Source: Woeseiaceae bacterium | Lineage (GTDB): Bacteria; Pseudomonadota; Gammaproteobacteria; Steroidobacterales; Woeseiaceae | Direction of reading: 5' to 3' | Assembly (NCBI GenBank): GCA_030065915.1 | Contig: JASJCQ010000003.1 | Span: forward strand, 62,001-126,000 | Length of the DNA: 64,000 nucleotides | Shown: piece by piece, positions 1-8,538 of the stretch | How positions within the stretch are numbered: the stretch's first letter is position 1 | Layout of the letters: every line of letters starts with the position of its first letter | Made by a program: the position numbers and the translations under genes | Notes under the pieces: generated by a model | The model's database searches: none | Told to the model about the DNA's origin: nothing | The model's input: only the letters and a program-made list of their open reading frames with translations

Positions 1-80
1 GTTCCTGCATGCTGGGCGAATTCCACCCGGTCACGGATGAACAGGTCAGAGAAATCGAGGCGGTTATCGAGAACCCGTGA
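1..80 (+). CDS. C-terminal tail of an unidentified protein (runs in from the left)
   Basis: The third forward frame is open from the window edge to TGA at 78-80 and encodes 25 residues ending in EIEAVIENP. The composition (acidic, helix-like) is protein-like, and the frame stops just before the convergent mtrB stop codon at 113. No family can be named from 25 residues. The other two forward frames look less natural here. The only support is position and composition, so this is a tentative call. Confidence 0.35.
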   Translation, partial: SCMLGEFHPVTDEQVREIEAVIENP

Positions 81-112
81 TCGCGGGCCGGTGAAACTCC
101 GGGAATCGAGGC

Positions 113-2212
113 TTACTCGGCGAGGGCGATATCGCGGTCGCCGAACCGATAGCGGAACCCGACACCGAAGACCCAGAGATCGTAGTCATACGGGTCGGCC
201 CCGAGCGTCAGCAACGTCGAAATCGTGGCGGGCTCAACCTCCTGCAGGGCCCAGTCGTCCGCCGAGAACTGCTCGTAGCGCAGCGTCGCTGTGATCTCGA
301 GCTGCTCGGAGTGACGGTATTCGGCCTCGATGCGCAACGAATCCAGCTTGGACTCGAGATCGGGAAGCGGCCTGAATCCGTTCGTGTCGGTGGTGACGCC
401 GATCGCACTGTCGCCGTTGCCACGCGTGTAGTCGAAACTCAGGTCCAGCTTCTCGGCGACGTTACGCAGCGCAAGGCCTATGCCCAAGTGGTCGAAATTG
501 TCGTCGTGCGCCGCGCTCCAGTCGGCATCGCCGAAACCCGCACTGCCCAGCTGGGACGCTTCAATCTGCTCATCGCCATAGACGAGATACGCCGATGCCG
601 TTTCACTGATCGTCCAGGTGAGATCGGTCGTCAGGCGCGTCTCGCGCGCATCGGTCATGCCGAGTAGCGAACGAGAGTAGTCGTCGTCACTGCGGTAAAA
701 AGTCGCGCCCACCGACAGCGGTGCATTCGGCAACGACGCTGATGCGACAAACTCGAGAAACTCCCTGTAGCGGTAGGCGAGATTGTATTTACGCAGCAAC
801 GGATTCTGTCCCGCGCTTGCCGTCACGCTCAGGTCGTAGCGATCGATATCACGCCTCGATGCGCCGCCACGCAGGCGCAGATCAGCCCAGCCTCTGGGCT
901 TCCAGCGGACCTGGCCCCAGCCGGTGTCCTCGGTCTGTTCCGCAACCTCCTGGAAATCCCGGTCCAGGGTCTTGTAGTCGTAGCCGGCGCTCAGGCGCCA
1001 GTCGCTGAACAGCCGGTATTCGGCGCTCAGGTTCAGCTTGCTGCGCTCGAAGCTGTACGGGATGTTCTGCTCGGGCTCACCCGAATTTACGAGATCGACG
1101 ATGACGCGCGTCCACTCGGTCTGCGGTGTCGTGTTGTCCCTGTCGTCGTACCGGTAGGCGGCCTTGACTCGCAGACCGTCCATGGGTCTCGCCGTCCAGG
1201 TCACGGCGAAGTTGGTCGTGTCTACACTGCCGTCGAGGGATGACCTCGGCAGCGGATCCGACGGAATGCCGCTCAGAGACGTATACGGCAGCAGGCCGTC
1301 ATCCTGCTCGCCTTTGCCGGTCGCCAGGGAAGCCGCCACAACGGAGCGCCACGTGTCGAACCTGTAGTGGCCTGACAGCGTCAGCTGCTGGAACTCGTTG
1401 TCCGGCGCTTCGGCCATGACGTTGCGTTCCGGGTTCATTATTGTCGCGAATGGCGACTGCCAGCTCAGCGAGTCGTTGCTGTTGCTGAAGAACGAGCCGT
1501 AGTAAGCCAGTGTCGCGCTGCCTCTCGGCAGGCGATACTGGATGCCGAGGTCGATCTGGTCTGTCTCGTAGTCGTGCACACGCGGTAGCTGTGCGGCCTG
1601 GGAAAAACCGGATCCGGCGATGATGTCGATGCCTTCGTTGTTCTGGCGTCGGAAATCAGCAAACACGCGCCATTGCTCACCGGACAACCAGTGACCACCG
1701 GCGTCGAGGATGCGACGATCGCTTTCGATGCCGCGAGTGCGCAACGACGAGTCCAGGGCCGTCATGCCGGACGTGCTGCCGGCGCCGACCCATCCGGCGG
1801 GAACGCCGAGGCTGCCGGTGAAGATCGTCTGCGTCGTATCGAACAGGCGGTATGGCAGCTCCCGATACGCAAGGTAGAACCCGTAGTTCCCCTGCTTGCC
1901 GCCGCTGATCTCCGCGAAACGCGACGCGAGACCGAGGTCCTCGATCATCCAGTCGAGTTGGTAGTCGTCAGTGGTGTAGTGGCCACTGCCATCGAAGTTG
2001 GCGTACGTGCCCTCTTCGTCGTAGCCGTTGCCGTTACCGAAGCGCGCGGCGTCCTCACTGACGTTGGACACACCCGCCTCGTATTCGGCGCGGTATCCCG
2101 TCTCAAACGGGCAGGACTCGCAAAGCCACTCACTGGTATCGACATCGGCGACAACGACCGCTGGACCCAAGAGCAGTATCGGTAGCGCAAGTGACTTGAC
2201 GGTGGTTCGCAT
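113..2212 (-). CDS. mtrB: MtrB/PioB-family outer-membrane beta-barrel of an electron conduit
   Basis: A 699-residue protein with an N-terminal signal peptide (about residues 1-22) and a mature start carrying a CESC motif at residues 31-34. The CXXC near the N-terminus is a hallmark of MtrB proteins in metal-reducing lineages. The rest is alternating short strands rich in aromatic, Asp, Arg and Tyr residues, ending in a strand with a terminal YRFGDRDIALAE, as expected for a 26-28-strand barrel. In this family the barrel sheathes MtrA and lets electrons cross the outer membrane to MtrC. A GGGAG ribosome site lies 7 nt before the ATG. It is the last gene of the mtrC-mtrA-mtrB set, 12 bp after mtrA. 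Confidence 0.9.
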   Translation of the reverse strand: MRTTVKSLALPILLLGPAVVVADVDTSEWLCESCPFETGYRAEYEAGVSNVSEDAARFGNGNGYDEEGTYANFDGSGHYTTDDYQLDWMIEDLGLASRFAEISGGKQGNYGFYLAYRELPYRLFDTTQTIFTGSLGVPAGWVGAGSTSGMTALDSSLRTRGIESDRRILDAGGHWLSGEQWRVFADFRRQNNEGIDIIAGSGFSQAAQLPRVHDYETDQIDLGIQYRLPRGSATLAYYGSFFSNSNDSLSWQSPFATIMNPERNVMAEAPDNEFQQLTLSGHYRFDTWRSVVAASLATGKGEQDDGLLPYTSLSGIPSDPLPRSSLDGSVDTTNFAVTWTARPMDGLRVKAAYRYDDRDNTTPQTEWTRVIVDLVNSGEPEQNIPYSFERSKLNLSAEYRLFSDWRLSAGYDYKTLDRDFQEVAEQTEDTGWGQVRWKPRGWADLRLRGGASRRDIDRYDLSVTASAGQNPLLRKYNLAYRYREFLEFVASASLPNAPLSVGATFYRSDDDYSRSLLGMTDARETRLTTDLTWTISETASAYLVYGDEQIEASQLGSAGFGDADWSAAHDDNFDHLGIGLALRNVAEKLDLSFDYTRGNGDSAIGVTTDTNGFRPLPDLESKLDSLRIEAEYRHSEQLEITATLRYEQFSADDWALQEVEPATISTLLTLGADPYDYDLWVFGVGFRYRFGDRDIALAE

Positions 2213-2224
2213 CGTGATCTCCCG

Positions 2225-3181
2225 CTAACGCATCAGCTTGGAGCCGGACGGGTGATTGGAGCCGTGCACCTGGCCATGACAGTTCATGCAGTTCTGGCCA
2301 AGCAGATATTGTGAGGCGATGCCTGACGGCAGGCTGTCGGAGTCCTGTGCAAGGCTCGGGTGACCCGCCTGCGAGTGGCAGCTCTGGCACAGCATCGGGC
2401 CGCGCATTGTCAGCATGCCGGGGTGATTGGAGCCGTGCGGTTCATGGCAGGTGCTGCAATCTTCTGCGACCGGCGCATGCTCCCAAAGGTGCGGGCCACG
2501 CGTTTCAGCATGGCATTCGTGGCAGGTCTGGTTCAGTGTCTGGCGCACGAGCATGGCGTCAAACGTCGTGTCGTGAACGCTGTGGCAGGAACCGCAGTCC
2601 ATCTTGCCCTCGTCGACGACGTGCGCGAATGGCTTAAGGCTCTGGGTACGCTGTTGCTGGTGGCAGTCGAAGCAGACCTCGGCCTGTGTGCTGGTCTCGA
2701 GGACGGGGTCAGACGCCGCATGGCTCGTGTGACAACCGGCGCAGGTGATCGTGTCGTCATCGTGTGCAGTTCCGTGCCATCCGAGCCCCGTGTCACTGGC
2801 GTGGCAATCGATGCAATACGCATTCTGTTCGGCGACGGTTCCCGTCGCTCCCTCACCGAAAGCGATGACGCCGGGGCGCTCCTGCCCTCTCCTGACGCGA
2901 GCGGCGTGCTCACCGCCCGGACCGTGGCAGGCCTCGCACTGCAGCTGGTCATGGCCAAACGGCGTCCTGGAGTCGGTCGGTACCGCGTGCGGCGTTCGAA
3001 ACACGGCCAGCGTCGCCTGGTCGTCGTGGCAGGCGAAGCAGGAGTCGGCGCCTTTTCGACTGTAGTCCGGACCGTCCTCGCCGTCCGCCTGCGCCAGTGA
3101 CAGGCTCGGCGAAGCCAGTAACAGGAACCAGCCTATGACGAAGTGAAGCCGATGCCGGCGACCTGCAATCGCCGGCATCAT
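2225..3181 (-). CDS. mtrA: DmsE/MtrA-family periplasmic decaheme cytochrome c
   Basis: Ten CXXCH heme sites are spread evenly over about 320 residues (CFACH, CEACH, CIDCH, CAGCH, CFDCH, CGSCH, CHECH, CSTCH, CQSCH, CMNCH) behind a signal peptide ending near LSLAQA. This matches MtrA/DmsE/PioA in size and heme count. MtrA threads through the MtrB barrel and carries electrons from the periplasm to MtrC. I chose the ATG at 3181 because an AGGGAG ribosome site lies about 7 nt upstream; the longest frame would start at 3199. It sits between mtrC and mtrB. No DmsAB reductase genes are nearby, so a DMSO reductase role is less likely than metal or electrode respiration. Confidence 0.92.
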   Translation of the reverse strand: MMPAIAGRRHRLHFVIGWFLLLASPSLSLAQADGEDGPDYSRKGADSCFACHDDQATLAVFRTPHAVPTDSRTPFGHDQLQCEACHGPGGEHAARVRRGQERPGVIAFGEGATGTVAEQNAYCIDCHASDTGLGWHGTAHDDDTITCAGCHTSHAASDPVLETSTQAEVCFDCHQQQRTQSLKPFAHVVDEGKMDCGSCHSVHDTTFDAMLVRQTLNQTCHECHAETRGPHLWEHAPVAEDCSTCHEPHGSNHPGMLTMRGPMLCQSCHSQAGHPSLAQDSDSLPSGIASQYLLGQNCMNCHGQVHGSNHPSGSKLMR

Positions 3182-3222
3182 GACTGGACTCCCTGACATT
3201 CAGTCAGCAGCAAAACCCTGGC

Positions 3223-5469
3223 TCAGTCGTTGAACAGGAAGCTGCTGACGCCGTGAACCTCACCGACATCGGACGATGCACCCGGCCCATGGCAAAGCTG
3301 GCAGGTTTCCTGCGGCGCATTGATCGAACCATCGGCGTTCTTGACGTTGGTCAGATCGAAGAAACCGCCATTCTGCTCCATGTGCAGTTTCGCCAGATCA
3401 GACACGTGGCAGGTCGAGCACACAGCAGAGTTCGGGGACGTGACCGTATCATCCATCGGCGAGGCCTGGTCAGCACCGACGCTCGTCGTCGTCGCTAATA
3501 CGTCGTTCGGGTCAACCGGGTAGTATCCGCCAGGCACGTGACAGCCTTCGCAGTTGTTCAGCTTGCCCGGGTAGACGAAGTCGAACGTGTGCGGTCGGTT
3601 GCCGAATCCACAGACATCGTAGGGGACGCCGGTCGCGCCGCCCGCGTGCAGCGCGTGGATCATGACCTTCATGTCGACCGTGACGTCATCCGTTCCCAGG
3701 TCGGTCGCGCACTGACCGGCGCGGCGCCTGATGTCAGTGACGTTCGGCGCGTGGCAGGTCACGCAGACCTCGATATTGTCGGTGCGGTTGTTGCCGTGCA
3801 TCGTCAGCTGGTTGTGGCAGTCGTCGCACTTCTCGATGGCAACCGCGTTTCTGCGCGGTACCGCGGCGCCATCAGTTATCGGCGCGTAGGCAATCGCATT
3901 CGGTACCGCGATGCGTTCACCGTCGCCGTCGATGACCACCGCGGGATGACCGTCGATCGTTACGGCCAGCGACCCCATGGCCGTCGCCGGCACCGGAATC
4001 GGTGACGTGACGCTGAAGACGCCGCCGCCTTCATCCGTCGACGCACCGCCGCAGGCCGTCAGCGGGTTGATCGAGATCGGCAGGCCCGGGCTGCTGCCCG
4101 TGTCCACGTTGTTGTACTCGGTGGTGTTCCAGGCGATGCCAATAGCAAGACGGCTGAGGCCGAATGTGCAGGTCGTGAACTCGGGATCCGTCTGGATGTT
4201 GTACGGCGCGTCGCCATTCAGCGGGTCCGTAACCGAGAACGAGATAACGGGTGTTTCGCCAGTGCCGGTGTTCGTGATATCGACGATATTGAACGCGAAG
4301 TTCTTGCTCGCCTCGGCAGTAGCTATCGTGTGGACGACGTCGACTTTGAGGTCACCGTCATTGACCGTCGAATTCGGGCCGTGGCAATCAGCGCACAGGG
4401 TGTCATCGGTAAACGTGATGCCGCTGCCGCCTGAACCCGGGTGCCCGCCGTTGTCCCAATCGATGTCGTCATGACAACTGCCGCAGGAAGCGCGGGACGG
4501 GAACTCCAGCCAGTGGCCGGAATCCGGTGTGTTCGGATTCGTGTCATCGTGGCAGGTGGTGCAGTTCCTGACGTCCTGCGAGAACACGACCCCGGAGTAA
4601 TCGTAGACGGTGCCGCGGAAGCCGACGACCGTATAGCCCTCCGTAAGATTAGCGCCGTAGTGAATCTTATGAATCATTTGCATCATGTCGACCGTGCCAC
4701 CCCACGCTTCGGTCGCGGTGTCGCCATCGATCGAGCTCGGGTTGTGGCAGGTGACGCAGTAGGTGATGTCAGTACGCGGCCCGCCGTGGAAACCGAACAC
4801 GTCGTGACAGGCATTACAGGTCTGGTTGTCGACGATAGCTCGACTAAAGAGGTCGGTCGCAGCCGGATCGTCCGGCACGAAATCGTAGATGCCGTTTGTC
4901 GAGATCGGCGCCTGTCCTCGGATCTCTACGCCGAGTCGATGCGTCTTGGATCCATCAAAGACCGGGCCGCCCGAGTAGTCATCGAGCGCGTTGGCAAACG
5001 TGTACTCATAGGTGCCGTCGCCGTTGTCGGTAAACGTGCCTGCCGTCGCCGTCTCGGTGGTTGCCTGCGCGTCCGGAATGCCGTTACTGCTGCGTGTGAC
5101 GTAGGACTGCCACTCGCTAGACAGGCCGCTGCCGGCGGGCGCCGGGGACAACTGCGCCAATACGAAACGAAGCTGGCCGGCCGCCAGGCCTTTCAGGCCG
5201 AGCGTGTCGTCATTCGTGAGCTTGAGGGTAACGGTCGGCGGTCCGCTTGCGGGAACGGTAACGCTCTGCACCTCGATATTGATCCGATCGACGTTCTCGA
5301 TCGGGATTGCGGCAGTGGGACCGGGGTCTCCGGTTCCACCGGTCGGGCCAGTGGGTCCGGTGGGACCTTGTGGTCCGGCGGGACCGTCATCACCGGTACA
5401 AGCAAACAGAAAACTGCTCGAAAGCAGCAAGAATGCAATTCGCGCAAAGCGACCGTACATCGAAGCCAT
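3223..5469 (-). CDS. mtrC: OmcA/MtrC-family decaheme surface lipoprotein cytochrome
   Basis: A 748-residue protein with a lipoprotein signal (lipobox ending at Cys24, LFAC) followed by a short collagen-like Gly-Pro-x tract at about residues 28-51. Ten CXXCH sites fall in two groups of five (CNACH, CVTCH, CTTCH, CGSCH, CADCH; then CDDCH, CVTCH, CEGCH, CSTCH, CQLCH), separated by a beta-rich domain. That is the four-domain pentaheme-beta-pentaheme plan of MtrC/OmcA. The role is terminal electron transfer at the cell surface to minerals, electrodes or partner cells. It is the first gene of the mtrCAB set, and an AAAGGGG ribosome site precedes the ATG. Confidence 0.92.
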   Translation of the reverse strand: MASMYGRFARIAFLLLSSSFLFACTGDDGPAGPQGPTGPTGPTGGTGDPGPTAAIPIENVDRINIEVQSVTVPASGPPTVTLKLTNDDTLGLKGLAAGQLRFVLAQLSPAPAGSGLSSEWQSYVTRSSNGIPDAQATTETATAGTFTDNGDGTYEYTFANALDDYSGGPVFDGSKTHRLGVEIRGQAPISTNGIYDFVPDDPAATDLFSRAIVDNQTCNACHDVFGFHGGPRTDITYCVTCHNPSSIDGDTATEAWGGTVDMMQMIHKIHYGANLTEGYTVVGFRGTVYDYSGVVFSQDVRNCTTCHDDTNPNTPDSGHWLEFPSRASCGSCHDDIDWDNGGHPGSGGSGITFTDDTLCADCHGPNSTVNDGDLKVDVVHTIATAEASKNFAFNIVDITNTGTGETPVISFSVTDPLNGDAPYNIQTDPEFTTCTFGLSRLAIGIAWNTTEYNNVDTGSSPGLPISINPLTACGGASTDEGGGVFSVTSPIPVPATAMGSLAVTIDGHPAVVIDGDGERIAVPNAIAYAPITDGAAVPRRNAVAIEKCDDCHNQLTMHGNNRTDNIEVCVTCHAPNVTDIRRRAGQCATDLGTDDVTVDMKVMIHALHAGGATGVPYDVCGFGNRPHTFDFVYPGKLNNCEGCHVPGGYYPVDPNDVLATTTSVGADQASPMDDTVTSPNSAVCSTCHVSDLAKLHMEQNGGFFDLTNVKNADGSINAPQETCQLCHGPGASSDVGEVHGVSSFLFND

Positions 5470-5718
5470 CTCGTATCCCCTTTACGACGAGTGCCGCTTT
5501 GCACGGCGAGTGCGTCGTTACCCCAGTCTATTTTGCTTACCCTTGTAACAAATAGCTGACAGCGAACTTATCTCGGGATATACCTATGTGGAAACCCAGC
5601 CCGAGCATTTGGCTTGCGCTTTGTTCAGAAGCCCTTGACGGCTCTATGTTTTTTCTTTGTCGTGCCTCGTTCGCAGTCGTTATTGTTTAACATTATTGCC
5701 ATGAACTATTACAGGCAT

Positions 5719-5738
5719 GTGTCATATACTATTGACAC
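5719..5738. promoter_or_regulatory. Perfect 6-bp inverted repeat in the mtrC/cytochrome divergent region
   Basis: GTGTCA-N8-TGACAC is a perfect palindrome about 27 bp before the chosen ATG of the diheme cytochrome gene. One arm overlaps a TTGACA hexamer and the spacer contains TATACT. Its place in the 295-bp divergent region suggests an operator for the electron transfer genes. The regulator is unknown; the palindrome is seen, the role is inferred. Confidence 0.4.
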
Positions 5739-5764
5739 TTCTCGTTGCAGGCAAGGCTTTGATC

Positions 5765-6370
5765 ATGCGATATAGAAATACTCTGCTCGGACTCACGTTA
5801 ATGTCTTTGTCGCCGCTGGCATCCGCTGGCATCGAGGGCCTGATGGCCGAATGTAACGACTGCCACGGTGACGATGGTGTCAGTCAGTGGACAGACGTAC
5901 CCACGATTGCGGGGCTCTCCGTGCTCGTTCATGAAGACGCGCTGTATATCTACGCGGACGATGCGCGGCCCTGCGCGAAATCAGAGTATCGACAAGGCGA
6001 TACCAGCCGACCGGCGAAGACCATGTGCGAGATCGCTGCTGAACTCAGCGAAGACGAGATCGCCGAAGTGGCTGAGGCTTACGCGGCGCTCCCTTATGTG
6101 AGAGCAAAGCAGGAGTTCGACGCCGATCTCGCGGCCGCGGGCAAGGTCGTCCACGACAAACAATGCGACAAGTGCCACTCCGACGAAGGCACGAACCCGG
6201 AGGATGAAGCCGGGATGCTGGGCGGACAGATGATGGGCTACCTGAGGCAGTCTTTCGAGGAATACGCCGCGGGCACACGGGAACAGCCAAAGAAGATGAA
6301 GGAGAAAATGGACCTGCTGTCAGATGACGACGTTGAGGCGCTCGTCCACTATTACGGCAGCGTGCAGTGA
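5765..6370 (+). CDS. Periplasmic diheme cytochrome c (c4/FccA-like)
   Basis: A 201-residue secreted protein with a signal peptide (residues 1-21, ending PLASAG) and two CXXCH sites, CNDCH at 30-34 and CDKCH at 134-138, one in each half, as in cytochrome c4 and the FccA cytochrome subunit. Conserved Met residues in each half (such as GMLGGQMMGYL) could serve as axial ligands. I start at 5765, not the in-frame ATG at 5717, because only the downstream start gives a clean signal peptide. It is divergent from mtrC and lies upstream of the cytochrome b fusion, so it is a plausible soluble carrier between inner-membrane oxidase-like modules and MtrA. Confidence 0.75.
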   Translation: MRYRNTLLGLTLMSLSPLASAGIEGLMAECNDCHGDDGVSQWTDVPTIAGLSVLVHEDALYIYADDARPCAKSEYRQGDTSRPAKTMCEIAAELSEDEIAEVAEAYAALPYVRAKQEFDADLAAAGKVVHDKQCDKCHSDEGTNPEDEAGMLGGQMMGYLRQSFEEYAAGTREQPKKMKEKMDLLSDDDVEALVHYYGSVQ

Positions 6371-6546
6371 CCGGCTCCGCGTCGGCTTAAGCCGGCTCGC
6401 GCGAACATGTGCAGGCGGACCTGGCGCTCGATCCGATGCGCCGGACCGCTGCTCGCAGAACTCGCTGTAATCCCCTCGGAAATCCCTGATAGCCACACCC
6501 GCCCTCATCGCTTACTAATTCCTGAGGATTCAGGGATTTACTCACG

Positions 6547-8493
6547 ATGATTGATTCGAGGCCTGGCGGCCGGTTGTTTCCGGTGCTCTCTACGTTGGTA
6601 CTCCTGTCGCTTGGCGTGTCGCTGGCGGCAGCGGAGGAGGCCTGTCTGGAGTGCCACGAGGACGTGGAATTTACCTCCACGGCGCACCCTGACGTCCAGT
6701 GCACCGAATGTCATACCAACGTGCCCCCGGAGCATGAGGCTGACGATCTCGATCCCCTGACCGATGACGAAAGCTGCAACGAGTGTCACGGCAGGATTCA
6801 ACGTTCTATCAATCGCAGTGCTCACAAAGAAGAGGCTGCCTGCGGCGACTGCCACGGCGATCCGCACAATATTCACCTCGTTGAAGAACTGGCTTCCGCT
6901 GTCTCGCCGGTCAACCAGATCAAGAGTTGCGGCGGCTGCCACGACGATCCGCCTGAACTCATCGATGGTTACCTGACCAGCGAACACGGTCACGCGTTGC
7001 TAAAGGCCGGGCTCGTCAGTGCACCCAGCTGCAGCAGCTGCCACGGCGACCACCAGATTCTCGAAGCCGATAACAATCGTGCATTAACATCGCATGCCAA
7101 GTCACCGGAGATGTGCGGCGACTGCCACGCGCTGCTGCTGAACGAATGGAAAGACGGCAGCGCGCACGGCCTTGCCTGGCAGGAGGGCAACGAGGAGGCG
7201 CCGGTCTGTGTGAACTGTCACTCGTCACACGGGATCATCGATCCGAGTTCGGCGCTAAACCGACTCCAGTCGGCCGAGACCTGCGGCAGCTGCCACGAGT
7301 ACTACGAAGAAACCTTTCGCGATAGTTTCCATGGCAAGGCGAACGAGCTCGGGTTTGTCGAGGGCGCCAACTGTGCCGACTGCCACACGCCGCACCGAAA
7401 CCTCGGTGTCGACGATCCTCGTTCCAGCGTACATCCCGACAATGTCGAGGCAATGTGTGCCGGCTGCCACGAAAATGTCTCTGCCAATATCCTGAGCTTC
7501 AATCCTCACAGCGATCCGACGGATCCCGAACAGGACTTCAAGGTCTTCGTTGTCTGGGTTTTCATGACGGGACTGTTGATTGGCGTCTTTGTGTTCTTCG
7601 GTTTACACGACGCACTGTGGCTGCAGCGGACGATCGTCGGCGCGCTGCGCGGCGAGTTCAAGGAGCCTGAGCAGACCAGCGGACAATGGGTCAGGCGCTT
7701 CAGCTCGACGAATATCCACGTTCACCTGACGATTGTCGTGACCTTCCTCGCGCTTGCGTTGACCGGGCTGCCGCTGAAGTTCCATGACATGGGCTGGGCG
7801 CAGGCGCTTATCGGCCTCCTTGGCGGCGTCGAGGTTGCCGGCTTCATTCACCGGATCGCCGCGGTCGGTACGTTTGGCTACGCGATATTCCACCTGAGCG
7901 AGTTGTTTGTCCGCATCGTCATCAGGCGCGAGCGTGGGATGCTGTGGGGGCCGAACTCCATGGTCCCGCAGCCGCAAGACATCAAAGATATCGGCGCGAG
8001 CGTAAAATACTTCCTGTATTTCGGCGACCGGCCGAAGAACGACCGCTGGAACTACATCGAGAAATTCGACTACCTCGCGGTGTTCTGGGGTGTGCTGATC
8101 ATCGGCATGTCGGGCTTGTTCCTGTGGTTCCCGATGTTCTTCACGACCTTCCTGCCGGGTTGGGTGCTGAATGCGGCGTACGTCATTCACAGTGACGAGG
8201 CGCTACTGGCGACTGGCTTCATATTCATCTTCCACTTCTTCCATACACACCTTAGGCCCGAGACCTTCCCGATGGACATCGTGATCTTCACGGGCAAGAT
8301 GTCATTGGAACGCTTCAAGGAAGAGAGGCCACTCGAATACCAGCGCCTGGTCGAGAACAACGAGCTGGACGATTACCTTGTCGATCCGCCGACGCCGAAG
8401 CAGAGGCGAACTGCGTACCTGTTCGGTACGATTGCGCTGACGACCGGTATCCTTTTGGCTATCGGCATCATCTGGGCGCTAGTCAGCCACTAG
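6547..8493 (+). CDS. Undecaheme cytochrome c fused to membrane cytochrome b (CbcL-like)
   Basis: A 648-residue fusion. A signal peptide (about 1-29) is followed by eleven CXXCH sites between residues 33 and 308. From about residue 330 the chain is membrane-embedded, with helices near 332-354, 388-410, 425-455, 510-533 and 552-566 and a final helix near 624-645. Membrane histidines (H391, H393, H435, H449, H548, H563, H566) are candidate b-heme ligands of the cytochrome b561/HydC-FdnI type. Multiheme-c plus diheme-b fusion is the plan of Geobacter CbcL, a quinol-oxidising inner-membrane cytochrome. Here the neighbours are mtrCAB and a NapC-type cytochrome, which suggests a quinol-to-periplasm entry point. 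The assignment is by architecture. Confidence 0.75.
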   Translation: MIDSRPGGRLFPVLSTLVLLSLGVSLAAAEEACLECHEDVEFTSTAHPDVQCTECHTNVPPEHEADDLDPLTDDESCNECHGRIQRSINRSAHKEEAACGDCHGDPHNIHLVEELASAVSPVNQIKSCGGCHDDPPELIDGYLTSEHGHALLKAGLVSAPSCSSCHGDHQILEADNNRALTSHAKSPEMCGDCHALLLNEWKDGSAHGLAWQEGNEEAPVCVNCHSSHGIIDPSSALNRLQSAETCGSCHEYYEETFRDSFHGKANELGFVEGANCADCHTPHRNLGVDDPRSSVHPDNVEAMCAGCHENVSANILSFNPHSDPTDPEQDFKVFVVWVFMTGLLIGVFVFFGLHDALWLQRTIVGALRGEFKEPEQTSGQWVRRFSSTNIHVHLTIVVTFLALALTGLPLKFHDMGWAQALIGLLGGVEVAGFIHRIAAVGTFGYAIFHLSELFVRIVIRRERGMLWGPNSMVPQPQDIKDIGASVKYFLYFGDRPKNDRWNYIEKFDYLAVFWGVLIIGMSGLFLWFPMFFTTFLPGWVLNAAYVIHSDEALLATGFIFIFHFFHTHLRPETFPMDIVIFTGKMSLERFKEERPLEYQRLVENNELDDYLVDPPTPKQRRTAYLFGTIALTTGILLAIGIIWALVSH

Positions 8494-8538
8494 GCACAAT
8501 CAGCTTTTCGCCAGATAGCGCGGAAACGGGGGATCGCA

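Noticed and set aside
113..5469. DmsEF-type extracellular DMSO reductase locus
   Set aside because: mtrA is a DmsE relative, but no DmsA molybdoenzyme or DmsB ferredoxin gene is present, and an MtrC-type cytochrome is.
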